From NCBI GenBank assembly GCA_005503165.1, contig SCNT01000001.1:186001-250000 (forward strand): a stretch of 64,000 nt of DNA. The letters are read 5' to 3'. Shown one piece after another: positions 31,650 through 40,900 of this stretch. Every line of letters starts with the position of its first letter. Positions within the stretch are counted from its first letter, which is position 1. The position numbers and the translations under genes are program-made. The notes beneath the pieces were generated by a model. It ran no database searches. It was not told where the DNA came from and was given only the letters and a program-made list of their open reading frames with translations. The DNA comes from Sphingomonadaceae bacterium 3R27E2-A (GTDB lineage Bacteria > Pseudomonadota > Alphaproteobacteria > Sphingomonadales > Sphingomonadaceae).

Positions 31650-32432
31650 ATGCAACCCGCACCCCTGGGCGCCCAATTGCGCGAATGGCGCTCGCGCCGT
31701 CGGATGAGCCAGATGGACCTCGCGCTCGACATCGAGATTTCGACGCGGCACCTGAGCTTCATCGAGACCGGGCGCTCGAAGCCGAGCGCCGCAATGCTGC
31801 AGCGGATCGCCGACCGCCTCGAGGTGCCGCACCGCGCGCGCAATGCGCTGCTGCTCGCCGCGGGCTACGCGCCCAATTACCAGGAGCGCGCGCTCGACAG
31901 CCCCGAAATGGCAGGGATGAAGACGATCGTCGAGCATGTGCTGAAGGGCCACGAGCCCTATCCCGCGCTCGCGGTCGACCGGCACTGGAACATGATCGCG
32001 GCGAATGACGCGATCGCGATCCTGATCGAACAGGTGTCGCCCGAATTGCTGGCGCCGCCCGTCAATGTCCTGCGCCTCGCACTCCACCCCGACGGGCTGG
32101 CGCCGCAGATTGTCAACTATGCGATGTGGCGCGCGCATATCCTGCACCGGCTCGACCTGCAGATCGAGGCGAGCGCCGACGCGGGGCTGATGGCGCTGCG
32201 CGAGGAGATCGCGGGTTATCCTGGGCCGGCGAACGAGATCGGGCACGGGGTGGTGAGCAGCATCGCGGTGCCGCTGCTGCTCGACACGGTCGCGGGGCGG
32301 ATCAGCTTCGTGTCGACGGTGACGATCTTCGGGACGCCGGTCGACATCACGCTGTCCGAGCTGGCGATCGAGGCGTTTTTCCCGGCCGATGCGGCGAGTG
32401 CGGCCCTGTTGCAGAAGTTGGCGGCGAAATGA
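31650..32432 (+). CDS. XRE-family regulator with MmyB-like ligand-binding domain
   Basis: The protein has 260 residues from the ATG at 31650, with AAGGAG correctly spaced upstream. Residues about 8-65 form a Cro/C1-type helix-turn-helix (LREWRSRRRMSQMDLALD, then ISTRHLSFIETGRSKPS). The rest resembles the MmyB-like domain that binds fatty-acid-like or other small ligands (ALAVDRHWNMIAAND, then MWRAHILHRLD). It likely represses or activates the divergent small membrane protein gene and itself. The second domain shares the typical NVLRLALHPDG segment of the family. Confidence 0.87.
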   Translation: MQPAPLGAQLREWRSRRRMSQMDLALDIEISTRHLSFIETGRSKPSAAMLQRIADRLEVPHRARNALLLAAGYAPNYQERALDSPEMAGMKTIVEHVLKGHEPYPALAVDRHWNMIAANDAIAILIEQVSPELLAPPVNVLRLALHPDGLAPQIVNYAMWRAHILHRLDLQIEASADAGLMALREEIAGYPGPANEIGHGVVSSIAVPLLLDTVAGRISFVSTVTIFGTPVDITLSELAIEAFFPADAASAALLQKLAAK

Positions 32433-32437
32433 GGCAA

Positions 32438-32563
32438 GCCCCTCCCCTTCAGGGGAGGGGTTGGGGTGGGGGTCTGCGGGATAGCGCGAGGTTTCTGGCC
32501 CCCACCCGCTGCGACTAGGCAGCAAGCTGCCAAGTCTCGCTGCCCTCCCCTGAAGGGGAGGGC
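32438..32563. repeat. Structured repeat family E, copy 2
   Basis: A 126-bp element in the gap between two convergent genes, in reverse orientation to copy 1 at 11018. Shared parts are the outer CCCTCCCC/GGGGAGGG hairpins, AGTCGCAGCGGGTGGGG and CCCCACCCCAACCCC. The inner hairpin at 32518-32531 is GGCAGC/GCTGCC where copy 1 has ACGAAC/GTTCGT. Confidence 0.87.
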
Positions 32564-32572
32564 TTGATGCTT

Positions 32573-34891
32573 TTACCGCTTCCGCCCCTTGTGGTTGATA
32601 TTCGCCGGCCGACCGCGCTTGCCGACCATATGCTTGCCGGCCTTGTCCTTGCGCGTCCCGTCGCGCCGCACCGGGCGGTTGCGGAAGCCGCCCTCGGGCG
32701 CGTCGGGTAGCTCGAACCTCAGCGCGCCGCTCACCGGGTTCGCTTCCATCAGCCGCAGGTCGAGCCGCTGGCCGACGGTGTAGCTGACGCGGCCATGTTC
32801 GCTGTCGAGCGTCCGCGCGGCCTCGTCGTAGAAGAAGCGCTCGCTGCCGAGGCTCGACACCGGCACCAGCCCGTCGCCGCCCAATCCGTCGACCGTCGCA
32901 AAAAAGCCGAAGGGCTGCACCCCGGTGATCCGCGCTGCGACGATCTCGCCCGCCTTGCTTGCCAGATAGGCCGCGACATAGCGGTCGATCGTCTCGCGCT
33001 CGGCCTCCATCGCGCGCCGCTCGAGCGCGCTGATCGCCTCGCCGATGCGCGACAGCCCCTTGGCGTCGGCCTCGCCCAGCCCGGTACGCTGCGGAAGATT
33101 CTTCGCCTTTCCAGGTACTTCGAGCCGGTAGCTGTCGACGAGTGCACGGTGGACGATGAGGTCGGCGTAACGGCGGATCGGCGAAGTGAAATGCGCGTAG
33201 CTGCCCAGCGCCAGCCCGAAATGCCCCGAATTGGCGGGGCCATAATAGGCCTGCGTCTGGCTGCGCAGGATCGCCTGCATGATCTCGGGCAGCCGGTCGT
33301 CCTCCGAAAAGCCGTCGATCAGGCGGTTGAACACCGCGGGGGTGATCACCTGCCCCAGCGCGAAGCTCTGGTCGAAAGTCTCGAGATATTCCTTGAGGCT
33401 GACGAGCTTCTCGCGGCTCGGCGGTTCGTGGATGCGGTACATCACGGGCGACTTCTTCGCCTCGAGCGCTTTCGCCGCCGCGACATTGGCCGCGATCATA
33501 TAATCCTCGATCAGCCGCATCGAGTCGAGCCGGTCGCGGACGCGGATTTCGGCGATGCCGCCCTCGTCGTCGAGGATCACCTGGCGCTCGGGCAGGTCGA
33601 GGTCGAGCGGGGACCGCGCAGCACGCGCCCTGGCAAGGAGCGCCCAGCAGGCCCAGAGATTCTGGAGCGCGGGCAGCACATCGGCGTCCCACTCGCCCCG
33701 CGCCTCACCCGCATCATAGGCCGCCTGCGCCCGTTCATAGGCGATGTTCGCGCGCAGCCGCACCAGCGCGCGCGTGAAGCGCCATGACGTCACCTTGCCC
33801 TGCTTGTCGACGACGAGATGGCACGCCATCGCGGCGCGATCCTCGCCGGCCTTCAGCGAGCAGACGCCTGCCGAGAGGGTCTCGGGCAGCATCGGCACGA
33901 CGCGGTCGGGAAAATAGACGCTGTTGCCGCGTCGCCGCGCTTCGCGGTCGAGTTCGCCGTCGGGGCGGACATAGTAACTGACGTCCGCGATCGCGACGAT
34001 CGCCTTATAGCCGCCTTTGTTGCCCGGGTCCTCGTCGGGGATCGCCCAGACGGCGTCGTCATGGTCGCGCGCGTCGATCGGGTCGATCGCGACGATCGGC
34101 AGGTCGCGCAGGTCCTCGCGCCCCTCGGGCGTCAGCGGCAGTTTCGCCGCGCGCTCGGCCTCGGCGATCGTCTCGCCGCTGAACACATGCGGGATTTCGT
34201 GGCGCGCGATCGCGATCATGCTCAGCGCCTTGGGCGCAAAGGGGTCGCCGATGCGTTCGATCACCTTCGCCTTGGTCGCCGGCCCGCGCCCGGTCAGTTC
34301 GGCGCGCACGAGGTCGCCTATGCCCGCATCGCCCATATCGGCGACCGCAAAGTCGAAGCGCGCGCGCTTGTCGGCGGGGCGCAGCCAGGTCATCGCCTTG
34401 CCGCCCGGGCCGACGTCGTGGACGAGCACGCCGACGATCAGCTCGGCGCTCGCCTGCAATCGCTTCATCGGATGCGCGACATGGCCGCCGCCGCGCTCCT
34501 CGGTGCGCGCCAGCACGCGGTCGCCGACGCCGAGCGCGCCTTTCCGGCCCTGCTCCATCACGCGCACCCGCGGCGGCGGCGTCGAGGCTTCCCAGCGGTC
34601 GGGCACCGCCCAGAGATTGCTGCCCTCGATCGCGACGACGCGCAGCACGGTGACGCGCGGCAGCCCGCCATGTTTGTGGAACGCCCGCCCCGGCGCCATG
34701 TCGACGAGCCCCTCGTCGGTCATGTCCTTGAGCAGCGCCTTCAGCGCGACCTTGTCGGCGCCGTGGAGGCCAAAATGCTTGGCGATCTCGCGCTTGCCGA
34801 CCGCCCCCGGGCTGTCGGCGATGAAGCGCATGATCTGGTCGCGCGAGGGCAGACCGGGCTGCGGCTTCCTAGATTTCGGCGGCGTCGCCAT
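32573..34891 (-). CDS. rnr: Ribonuclease R
   Basis: The 772-residue exoribonuclease has an N-terminal winged-helix region (GKREIAKHFGLHG near residue 37), cold-shock domains, the RNB catalytic domain with its acidic cluster (IDPIDARDHDDAVW near residue 270, and AIADVSYYV), and a C-terminal S1 domain followed by a basic tail (KDKAGKHMVGKRGR). It degrades structured RNA 3' to 5' and takes part in RNA quality control. It is last in a leftward unit after proS and an unrecognised gene, 6 bp behind the latter. Its stop is followed by a family E repeat. Confidence 0.95.
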   Translation of the reverse strand: MATPPKSRKPQPGLPSRDQIMRFIADSPGAVGKREIAKHFGLHGADKVALKALLKDMTDEGLVDMAPGRAFHKHGGLPRVTVLRVVAIEGSNLWAVPDRWEASTPPPRVRVMEQGRKGALGVGDRVLARTEERGGGHVAHPMKRLQASAELIVGVLVHDVGPGGKAMTWLRPADKRARFDFAVADMGDAGIGDLVRAELTGRGPATKAKVIERIGDPFAPKALSMIAIARHEIPHVFSGETIAEAERAAKLPLTPEGREDLRDLPIVAIDPIDARDHDDAVWAIPDEDPGNKGGYKAIVAIADVSYYVRPDGELDREARRRGNSVYFPDRVVPMLPETLSAGVCSLKAGEDRAAMACHLVVDKQGKVTSWRFTRALVRLRANIAYERAQAAYDAGEARGEWDADVLPALQNLWACWALLARARAARSPLDLDLPERQVILDDEGGIAEIRVRDRLDSMRLIEDYMIAANVAAAKALEAKKSPVMYRIHEPPSREKLVSLKEYLETFDQSFALGQVITPAVFNRLIDGFSEDDRLPEIMQAILRSQTQAYYGPANSGHFGLALGSYAHFTSPIRRYADLIVHRALVDSYRLEVPGKAKNLPQRTGLGEADAKGLSRIGEAISALERRAMEAERETIDRYVAAYLASKAGEIVAARITGVQPFGFFATVDGLGGDGLVPVSSLGSERFFYDEAARTLDSEHGRVSYTVGQRLDLRLMEANPVSGALRFELPDAPEGGFRNRPVRRDGTRKDKAGKHMVGKRGRPANINHKGRKR

Positions 34892-34897
34892 CAGATG

Positions 34898-35347
34898 TTA
34901 ACGGAACAGGCCAAGAAAGCGCCCCCACAATGATGATGCCGGTTTGGGCTCATAGCCTGCCACAACCTGGTCACGATAGTCGCGCCATGTAGCAAAGCTC
35001 GCTTGGCTTGCCGACGGATCGAAAAATTCGCCCGTCTGGCAATCGATAGCGCGCAGCCCGACCGCTTCAAGCAGCGCAACGACCAACGGGAAAGCCCCTT
35101 CCCCACCGCGGACGTGCAACATGAGGCTGTCGCATTGCTCATCATCGCCGATATTGACCTCGACTGAGCCCGTCTCCGCAACGATTAGGCCCCAGCTCGG
35201 GTCCGAAAAGTCAGCCGACGGGATGGCCGCCTTGATCCTGGCAATTAACGCCGATCTGGTGCCAATAGCGGCAGGCTGGAAATCATCCGGAATTTCGCTG
35301 ACGCTGGTGACGTCGGGGAAGTCCTGAACGATGATGTCCCAGCTCAT
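34898..35347 (-). CDS. Unrecognised 149-residue protein between proS and rnr
   Basis: The small acidic soluble protein begins MSWDIIVQDFPDV and has no signal or membrane helix. Its first half reads as alternating strands and helices (SWGLIVAETGSVEVNIGDDE) and its second half carries HVRGGEGAFPLVVALLEAVGLRA, then TGEFFDP and a WRDYRD helix. Codon third positions are visibly less GC-rich than in the flanking proS and rnr. Spacing is 11 bp after proS and 6 bp before rnr, so it is co-transcribed with them. I recall similar orphan proteins scattered through proteobacteria, some near toxin-immunity loci, but no function can be given. Confidence 0.75.
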   Translation of the reverse strand: MSWDIIVQDFPDVTSVSEIPDDFQPAAIGTRSALIARIKAAIPSADFSDPSWGLIVAETGSVEVNIGDDEQCDSLMLHVRGGEGAFPLVVALLEAVGLRAIDCQTGEFFDPSASQASFATWRDYRDQVVAGYEPKPASSLWGRFLGLFR

Positions 35348-35358
35348 GCGCGCAGCCC

Positions 35359-36885
35359 TCAGTAGGTCCGGCCCACCAACACGCGTTCGACTGCGGGCTC
35401 ACCGGTGAAGAGGCAGGCGCCTTCGGCGGGGGCCGCATCGAGCGGGGTGTTGCGCATCGTCAGCTTGAGCGCCTTCAATTGCTCGACGATCTTGTCGAGC
35501 GCGGCACCGCTCGGGCGCGACCATTGCACCTCTGCCCAGCCGACGAATTTGTCGTCGCCGGCAAAATATGCCTTTAGATCGGTGACATCGCGGGCGATGT
35601 TATCGTCCAGTCGAGCCTTGGCTTCGGCGTAGAGATTCGCCTGAATCTCCTCGAGCGTCGCCACCGCGCTCGCGACGAAATCGCCCTTGGACACGAACGC
35701 CGTGTCGAGCTTGCCGCTATCCTGATAAAGCCGGTCGCGGCGGATCACCGCGACATTGCCGCCCGCGACGTCGCGCGGGCCGACCTCGACGATCACCGGC
35801 GCGCCCTTCTTGACCCAGCCCCACCGCTTGGTCTGCGCCTTGGCGCCGCCCGTGTCGAGCAGCACGCGCACGGGCTCGCGGAAGGCGTCGAGCGCTTTGA
35901 GGCTTGCTTCGAGATCGCGGCAATAGGCGAGGATCGCGGCGTCCTCGTCATTGTCGCGCAGCATCGGCACGATCACGATCTGGTGCGGCGCGATGCGCGG
36001 CGGACAGCGCAGGCCGTCGTCGTCGCCGTGCGTCATGATCACCCCGCCGATCATCCGCGTCGAGGTGCCCCAGCTGGTCGTATGACAGAGGCTGTGGCCG
36101 CCGTCCTTGTCCTGGTAGCGGATGTTCGCGGCCTCGGCGAAACCGGTGCCCAGATAGTGCGAGGTACCCGCCTGCAGCGCCTTGCCGTCCTGCATCATCG
36201 CTTCGATCGAATAGGTCGCGACGGCGCCGGGGAAGCGCTCATTTTCGGGCTTTTCGCCCGCGATCACGGGCATCGCGAGGACATCCTCGGCGAAGGCGCG
36301 GTACATCTCGAGCGCGCGCAGCGTCTCGGCCATCGCGTCATCCTTGTCGGCGTGCGCGGTATGGCCTTCCTGCCACAGGAATTCGCTGGTGCGCAGGAAC
36401 ATCCGCGTGCGCATTTCCCAGCGCACGACGTTCGCCCATTGGTTGACCTTGAGCGGCAGGTCGCGCCAGCTCTGCACCCAGCGGCTCATCGCATTGCCGA
36501 TCACCGTCTCCGACGTCGGGCGGACGATCAGCGGCTCCTCGAGCTTCGCCTCGGGATCGGGGACGAGCTTGCCCTTGCCGTCCCCGATCAGCCGGTGATG
36601 CGTGACGACCGCCATTTCCTTGGCGAAACCATCGACATGGTCGGCTTCCTTCTCGAAGAAGCTCAAGGGGATGAAGAGGGGAAAATAGGCGTTCTGGACC
36701 CCGGCGTCCTTGATCGCGGCGTCCATGACCTTCTGGATGCGCTCCCAGATGCCATAACCCCACGGCCTGATCACCATGCAACCGCGCACCCCCGATTCCT
36801 CGGCGAGGTCGGCCTCGGCGATGACGTCCTGATACCAGGCCGCGAAGTCGGCCTGACGGGTTACGCTGAGCGCATGCTTGATCAT
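35359..36885 (-). CDS. proS: Prolyl-tRNA synthetase, archaeal/eukaryotic-type
   Basis: The 508-residue class II synthetase charges tRNA-Pro. Its start (FAAWYQDVIAEADLAE, RGCMVIRPWGYGIWERIQ) and length match the archaeal/eukaryotic-type ProRS rather than the usual bacterial form with an internal editing insert. Class II motif 2 lies around VVRWEMRTRMFLRTSEFLWQ and motif 3 sits in the GGVIMTHGDDDGLRCPPRIAP region. A C-terminal extension ends VERVLVGRTY. It leads the transcript continuing into the unrecognised gene and rnr. This type of ProRS is found in several sphingomonads, as I recall. Confidence 0.95.
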   Translation of the reverse strand: MIKHALSVTRQADFAAWYQDVIAEADLAEESGVRGCMVIRPWGYGIWERIQKVMDAAIKDAGVQNAYFPLFIPLSFFEKEADHVDGFAKEMAVVTHHRLIGDGKGKLVPDPEAKLEEPLIVRPTSETVIGNAMSRWVQSWRDLPLKVNQWANVVRWEMRTRMFLRTSEFLWQEGHTAHADKDDAMAETLRALEMYRAFAEDVLAMPVIAGEKPENERFPGAVATYSIEAMMQDGKALQAGTSHYLGTGFAEAANIRYQDKDGGHSLCHTTSWGTSTRMIGGVIMTHGDDDGLRCPPRIAPHQIVIVPMLRDNDEDAAILAYCRDLEASLKALDAFREPVRVLLDTGGAKAQTKRWGWVKKGAPVIVEVGPRDVAGGNVAVIRRDRLYQDSGKLDTAFVSKGDFVASAVATLEEIQANLYAEAKARLDDNIARDVTDLKAYFAGDDKFVGWAEVQWSRPSGAALDKIVEQLKALKLTMRNTPLDAAPAEGACLFTGEPAVERVLVGRTY

Positions 36886-36927
36886 CTGTCCTGATTTCTA
36901 AACTGGGGGGCGGGAGAGCGGCCCCGA

Positions 36928-37467
36928 TTATTTCTTGTCGGCGAGCGCGGCCTTGAGGTCGGCGATTTCGGCCTTGAGCGCCGCGATCTCGGCATCCTTG
37001 GCTTTCACGTTCGCAGTCCCCGGGATGAAGGCACTGGTCGCCTGCTGGAACATCTCGAGGTTGCGGCGGGTGAGCTCGGCGAGCGGGTTCGAGCCGAGCG
37101 CGCCTTCGAGCGCCGCGCGCACGTCCTGCTGGTTCTTGCGGAAGGTCGCCAGCGAGGCTTCGAGATATTGCGGCACCATCGACTGCATCTTGTCGCCGTA
37201 CAGGCCGATCAGCTGGCGCAGGAAATTGACCGGCAGTAGCGTTTCGCCCCGCGTTTCCTCGTCCATGATGATTTGCGTCAGCACATTATGCGTGATGTCT
37301 TCGCCGCTCTTGGCATCGACGACGCGGAAATCGCGGCCGTCGCGGACCATGGCGCCCAGATCGTCGAGCGTGATGTAACAGCTGCGCTCGGTGTCATAGA
37401 GGCGCCGGTTCGCATATTTCTTGATCGTAACCGTGTCGCCGTCGGCCGGCGCCCTGGACTTCGCCAT
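36928..37467 (-). CDS. phaR: Polyhydroxyalkanoate synthesis repressor PhaR
   Basis: The protein is 179 residues from the ATG at 37467, with GGGAG upstream; a longer frame starting at 37494 lacks such a site. The N-terminal PHB/PHA-accumulation regulator DNA-binding domain is clear (IKKYANRRLYDTERSCYITLDDL near residue 15), followed by the PHB_acc domain (LLPVNFLRQLIGLYGDKMQ near 95) and a C-terminal Ala/Glu/Lys coiled coil (AKDAEIAALKAEIADLKAAL). PhaR binds PHA granules and DNA and represses phasin genes and its own gene. No phaC or phasin gene is in the window. It points to carbon storage as PHA in this organism. Confidence 0.92.
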   Translation of the reverse strand: MAKSRAPADGDTVTIKKYANRRLYDTERSCYITLDDLGAMVRDGRDFRVVDAKSGEDITHNVLTQIIMDEETRGETLLPVNFLRQLIGLYGDKMQSMVPQYLEASLATFRKNQQDVRAALEGALGSNPLAELTRRNLEMFQQATSAFIPGTANVKAKDAEIAALKAEIADLKAALADKK

Positions 37468-37952
37468 GTGCTGCTGCTCCCTGACCCGCGACAAAGGCGA
37501 CCCCGCCGTGCCGGGCTTGAACGTTGAAAAGCCTCAATAGCATCAATCTATGATGCGTCGCAACATGAAGGCGGGCGCAGCGGCGATTCGCGCGGGCGTC
37601 CGCCCCCGCGACCGGGGCGGCCGCCATGGCGGCGACGGGCCTGTTGTCCGCACACGAAGCCGCGACGGGTCGGGCAAAGCAATATAGTTACAACCGAAAC
37701 ATTCATTTTGACATTTGTGCTGCCTTGCGAACCGCGTAGCGCGCCCTTCGTTTCGCTCGCCCACAACCTTGTTATCTTCCCCGATTTCCGCGCGCTTCCG
37801 GCAACTGTTGCGAAAATGACACAATGTCATCCGCATGGCGCACGACCGTCAGAAAATTGCCACAGGGGGCTTGTGCCACTTTCGTTTTCGGTCTTTCTTG
37901 GATGCAATCCGTTCATCTCCATTTTTGAACGGGCAACCGGGGAGTTACCTTA
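37468..37952. other. 485-bp divergent intergenic region, phaR / TonB-dependent receptor
   Basis: This is the longest gene-free stretch in the window. It contains an AT-richer segment around 37680-37720 with TTGACA at 37708 as a possible -35 box, and a 15-bp palindrome at 37816. A short open frame at 37551 (about 45 codons, Arg- and Gly-rich) has no credible ribosome-binding site and is not called. Control of both flanking genes is probably located here. Confidence 0.6.
37816..37830. promoter_or_regulatory. 15-bp palindrome upstream of the TonB-dependent receptor
   Basis: ATGACA-CAA-TGTCAT is a perfect 6-3-6 inverted repeat 122 bp before the receptor's ATG at 37953. It looks like a binding site for a dimeric regulator; which one is unknown. 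Confidence 0.45.
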
Positions 37953-40900
37953 ATGACTAAGTCGCACCTGCTTCTGGGTGCTGCTGCCTTTGCAGTAGCT
38001 ATGTCCGCAAGCCAGCCCGTTTTCGCACAGGACGCCGCGGATTGCGTCGACGCCAATGAAAATGGCGTCTGCGATTCGGACGAGAATACCGACCGCGCCA
38101 TCGTCGTCACCGGCTCGCGCATCGCGCGCCCGACGCTCGAATCGTCGGTCCCGCTGACCTCGGTCACCGTCGATGAGCTGACCGACACGGGCGACGTCTC
38201 GCTCGGCGACGCGCTCAATGACCTTCCGTCGCTGCGCTCGACCTTCAGCCAGGGCAATTCGACCCGCTTCATCGGCACCGCCGGCCTGAACATCCTCGAC
38301 CTTCGCGGCCTGGGCATCGAGCGCACGCTGGTGCTGGTCAACGGCAAGCGCCACGTTACCGCGCTGCCGGGCGACTATCTGGTTGACGTCAACACCATCC
38401 CGGTCGACCTGCTCGAGCGCGTCGACGTCGTTACCGGCGGCAACTCGGAGAACTACGGCTCGGACGCCGTCGCCGGCGTCGTCAACTTCATCACCAAGCG
38501 CAACTTCGACGGCATCAACCTGCGCGCGCAGGGCGGTGTCTCGTCGCGCGGCGATCGCGGCAACCTGTTCGTCAGCGGCACCTGGGGCAAGAATTTCGCC
38601 GACGGCCGCGGCAACGTCGCGATCTCGGCCGAATATGCCGAAGCCAACCCGCTGTACTTCAGCGACCGCGACAAGCTGACCGGCGCCTATTCGGGCCGTT
38701 GCCAGTATCAGCTGACCGACCTCGGCGGCGCCGCCGGCGGTGAAACCGGCCCCAGCAACAGCGACGGCATTCCCGACAGCACCTTCCTGTGCGGCATCAA
38801 GAACGCCGCGATCAGCGATGGCGGCACGATCGGCGCGCTCGACGCCGCGTCGAACACGCGCCGCCGCTATCTGCGTTTCGGTCCGAACGGCGACCTGTTC
38901 ATCGACACGCCGGACCAGGCCTTCTCGCCGGTCGGTTCGGGCAACCAGCAGGGCGGTTTCGGTTCGACGCTGCGCAACACCGGCCAGCTTGCCGCGGGCC
39001 TCAAGCGCTATGCGGTCAACCTGCTCGCGCATTATGACATCAGCGACGCCTTCCGTCCCTTCGTCGAAGCCAAATATGTCCATGTCGATGCGCTTCAGGA
39101 AGGCCAGCCGAGCTTCTTCCAGGGCAGCGTCCCGGGCTTCTTCGGCGGCGGCAGCAACCTGCGCTGCGACAACCCGTTCCTGACCACCCAGGCGTTCCAG
39201 ACGCTGCAAGGCTTCGGCGTCTGTAACGCGACGCCCGACAGCCGCACCTTCACGATCCAGCGCTTCAACACCGACTTCGGCGGCCGCGGCGAAATCCACG
39301 ATCGCGACACCTATCGCATCGTCGGCGGGATCGAGGGCACGTTCAACGACGACTGGAACTACGAGATTTCGCTGAACTACGGCCGTCTCGAGACCAAGCT
39401 GCAGTCGCTGAACAACCTGAAGCTGTTCGACCTTCAGGGCAATGACGACGGCTTCCTGCTGGCGCTCGACGCGACCCGCAACGCCGCCGGCCAGATCGTC
39501 TGCCGCGTCAACGCAGTGACCGTGACGCGCCCGGACTGCGTTCCGATCAACGTCTTCGGCGTCGGCGCGCCCAGCCAGGCCGCGCTCGACTTCGTGAACA
39601 CGACCGCGATCCGCAAGGAAAAGGCCGAGCAGTTCGTCGCGCTCGCGAGCGTCGCCGGCGACCTGTCGCAGCTGTTCGAGCTGCCGGGTGGTCCGATCGG
39701 CTTCGCGCTCGGCGCCGAATATCGCGAAGAAAAGGCCTTCTCGGCATTCGACGAACTGACCGCCAGCGGCGGCACCTTCCTGAATGCGATCCAGCCCTTC
39801 GCGCCGCCGAAGCTGACGGTGAAGGAAGCGTTCGGCGAAATCAGCCTGCCGCTGCTCGCCAACATGCCTTTTGCCGAAGAACTGTCGGTCAACGCCTCGG
39901 CGCGCGTGTCGGACTATAATTCGTCGGCCGGTACGGTCTGGGCGTATAACGTCCAGGGCCTCTACGCCCCGATCCCGGATATCCGCTTCCGCGCGGCCTA
40001 TGCGAAATCGGTTCGTACCCCGACCCAGTCCGACCTGTTCTCGCCCCAGTCGCAGAATTTCGCTTTCATCGCGGATCCTTGCGACAGCGCGAACATCGGC
40101 CTTGGCCCGAACCGCGTCGCCAACTGCGCCGCGGCCGGCGTGCCGACCACCTACAACGCCGCGCTCGTCGCCGCATGCGCGGGCACGTCGTTCACCGGCG
40201 CGGTGGGCGCTCCGTTCGTCAACTGTACCGCGCGCACGTCGTCGACGAGCTTCCTGTCGGGCGGCAACCCCACGCTGCAGAACGAAATCGGCAAGAGCTT
40301 GACGCTCGGCGTCGTCGTCGAACCGAGCTTCCTGCCCGGCTTCAACTTCACGGTCGACTATTACAAGATCAAGGTCGAAAGCCTGATCTCCGCGCTCGGC
40401 GCCCAGCAGATCATCAACCTCTGCTACGACAACGCCGGCGGCATCGACAATCCGTTCTGCTCGACGGTCCTGCGCGACCCGGCGACGGGCCTGTTCGACA
40501 ATAATGCGGCGGTGATTTCGGGCGGCATCAACTTCGCCTCGCAAAAGACCGAAGGCATCGACTTCGACGTCCAGTATCGCCGGACGTTCGACAACGGCCA
40601 TCGCGTTTCGTTCCGCGCGATCGCGACGCACCTGCTGCGTCTCGACAACTTCACCAACCCGCAGAATCCGGCGGAACCGAATCGTCAGATGAGCGAATTG
40701 GGCGACCCGCGCTGGGCGGCCAATGCCAGCATCAACTACGACTTTGGCGATTTCGATATCAGCTGGACGGTGCGCTACATTGGCAAGCAGACGATCGGCA
40801 CCTATGAAACGCAGAACTCGTATCGCGGTGCCTGCCCCACCACCGGCACCATCCCCGGCGGCGGCACTTGCACCGCGGGCGAGATCGTGACGCTGCCGCC

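Noticed and set aside
37551..37690. A short rightward frame of about 45 codons in the phaR/receptor gap.
   Set aside because: It is Arg- and Gly-rich, has no ribosome-binding site and no recognisable feature.
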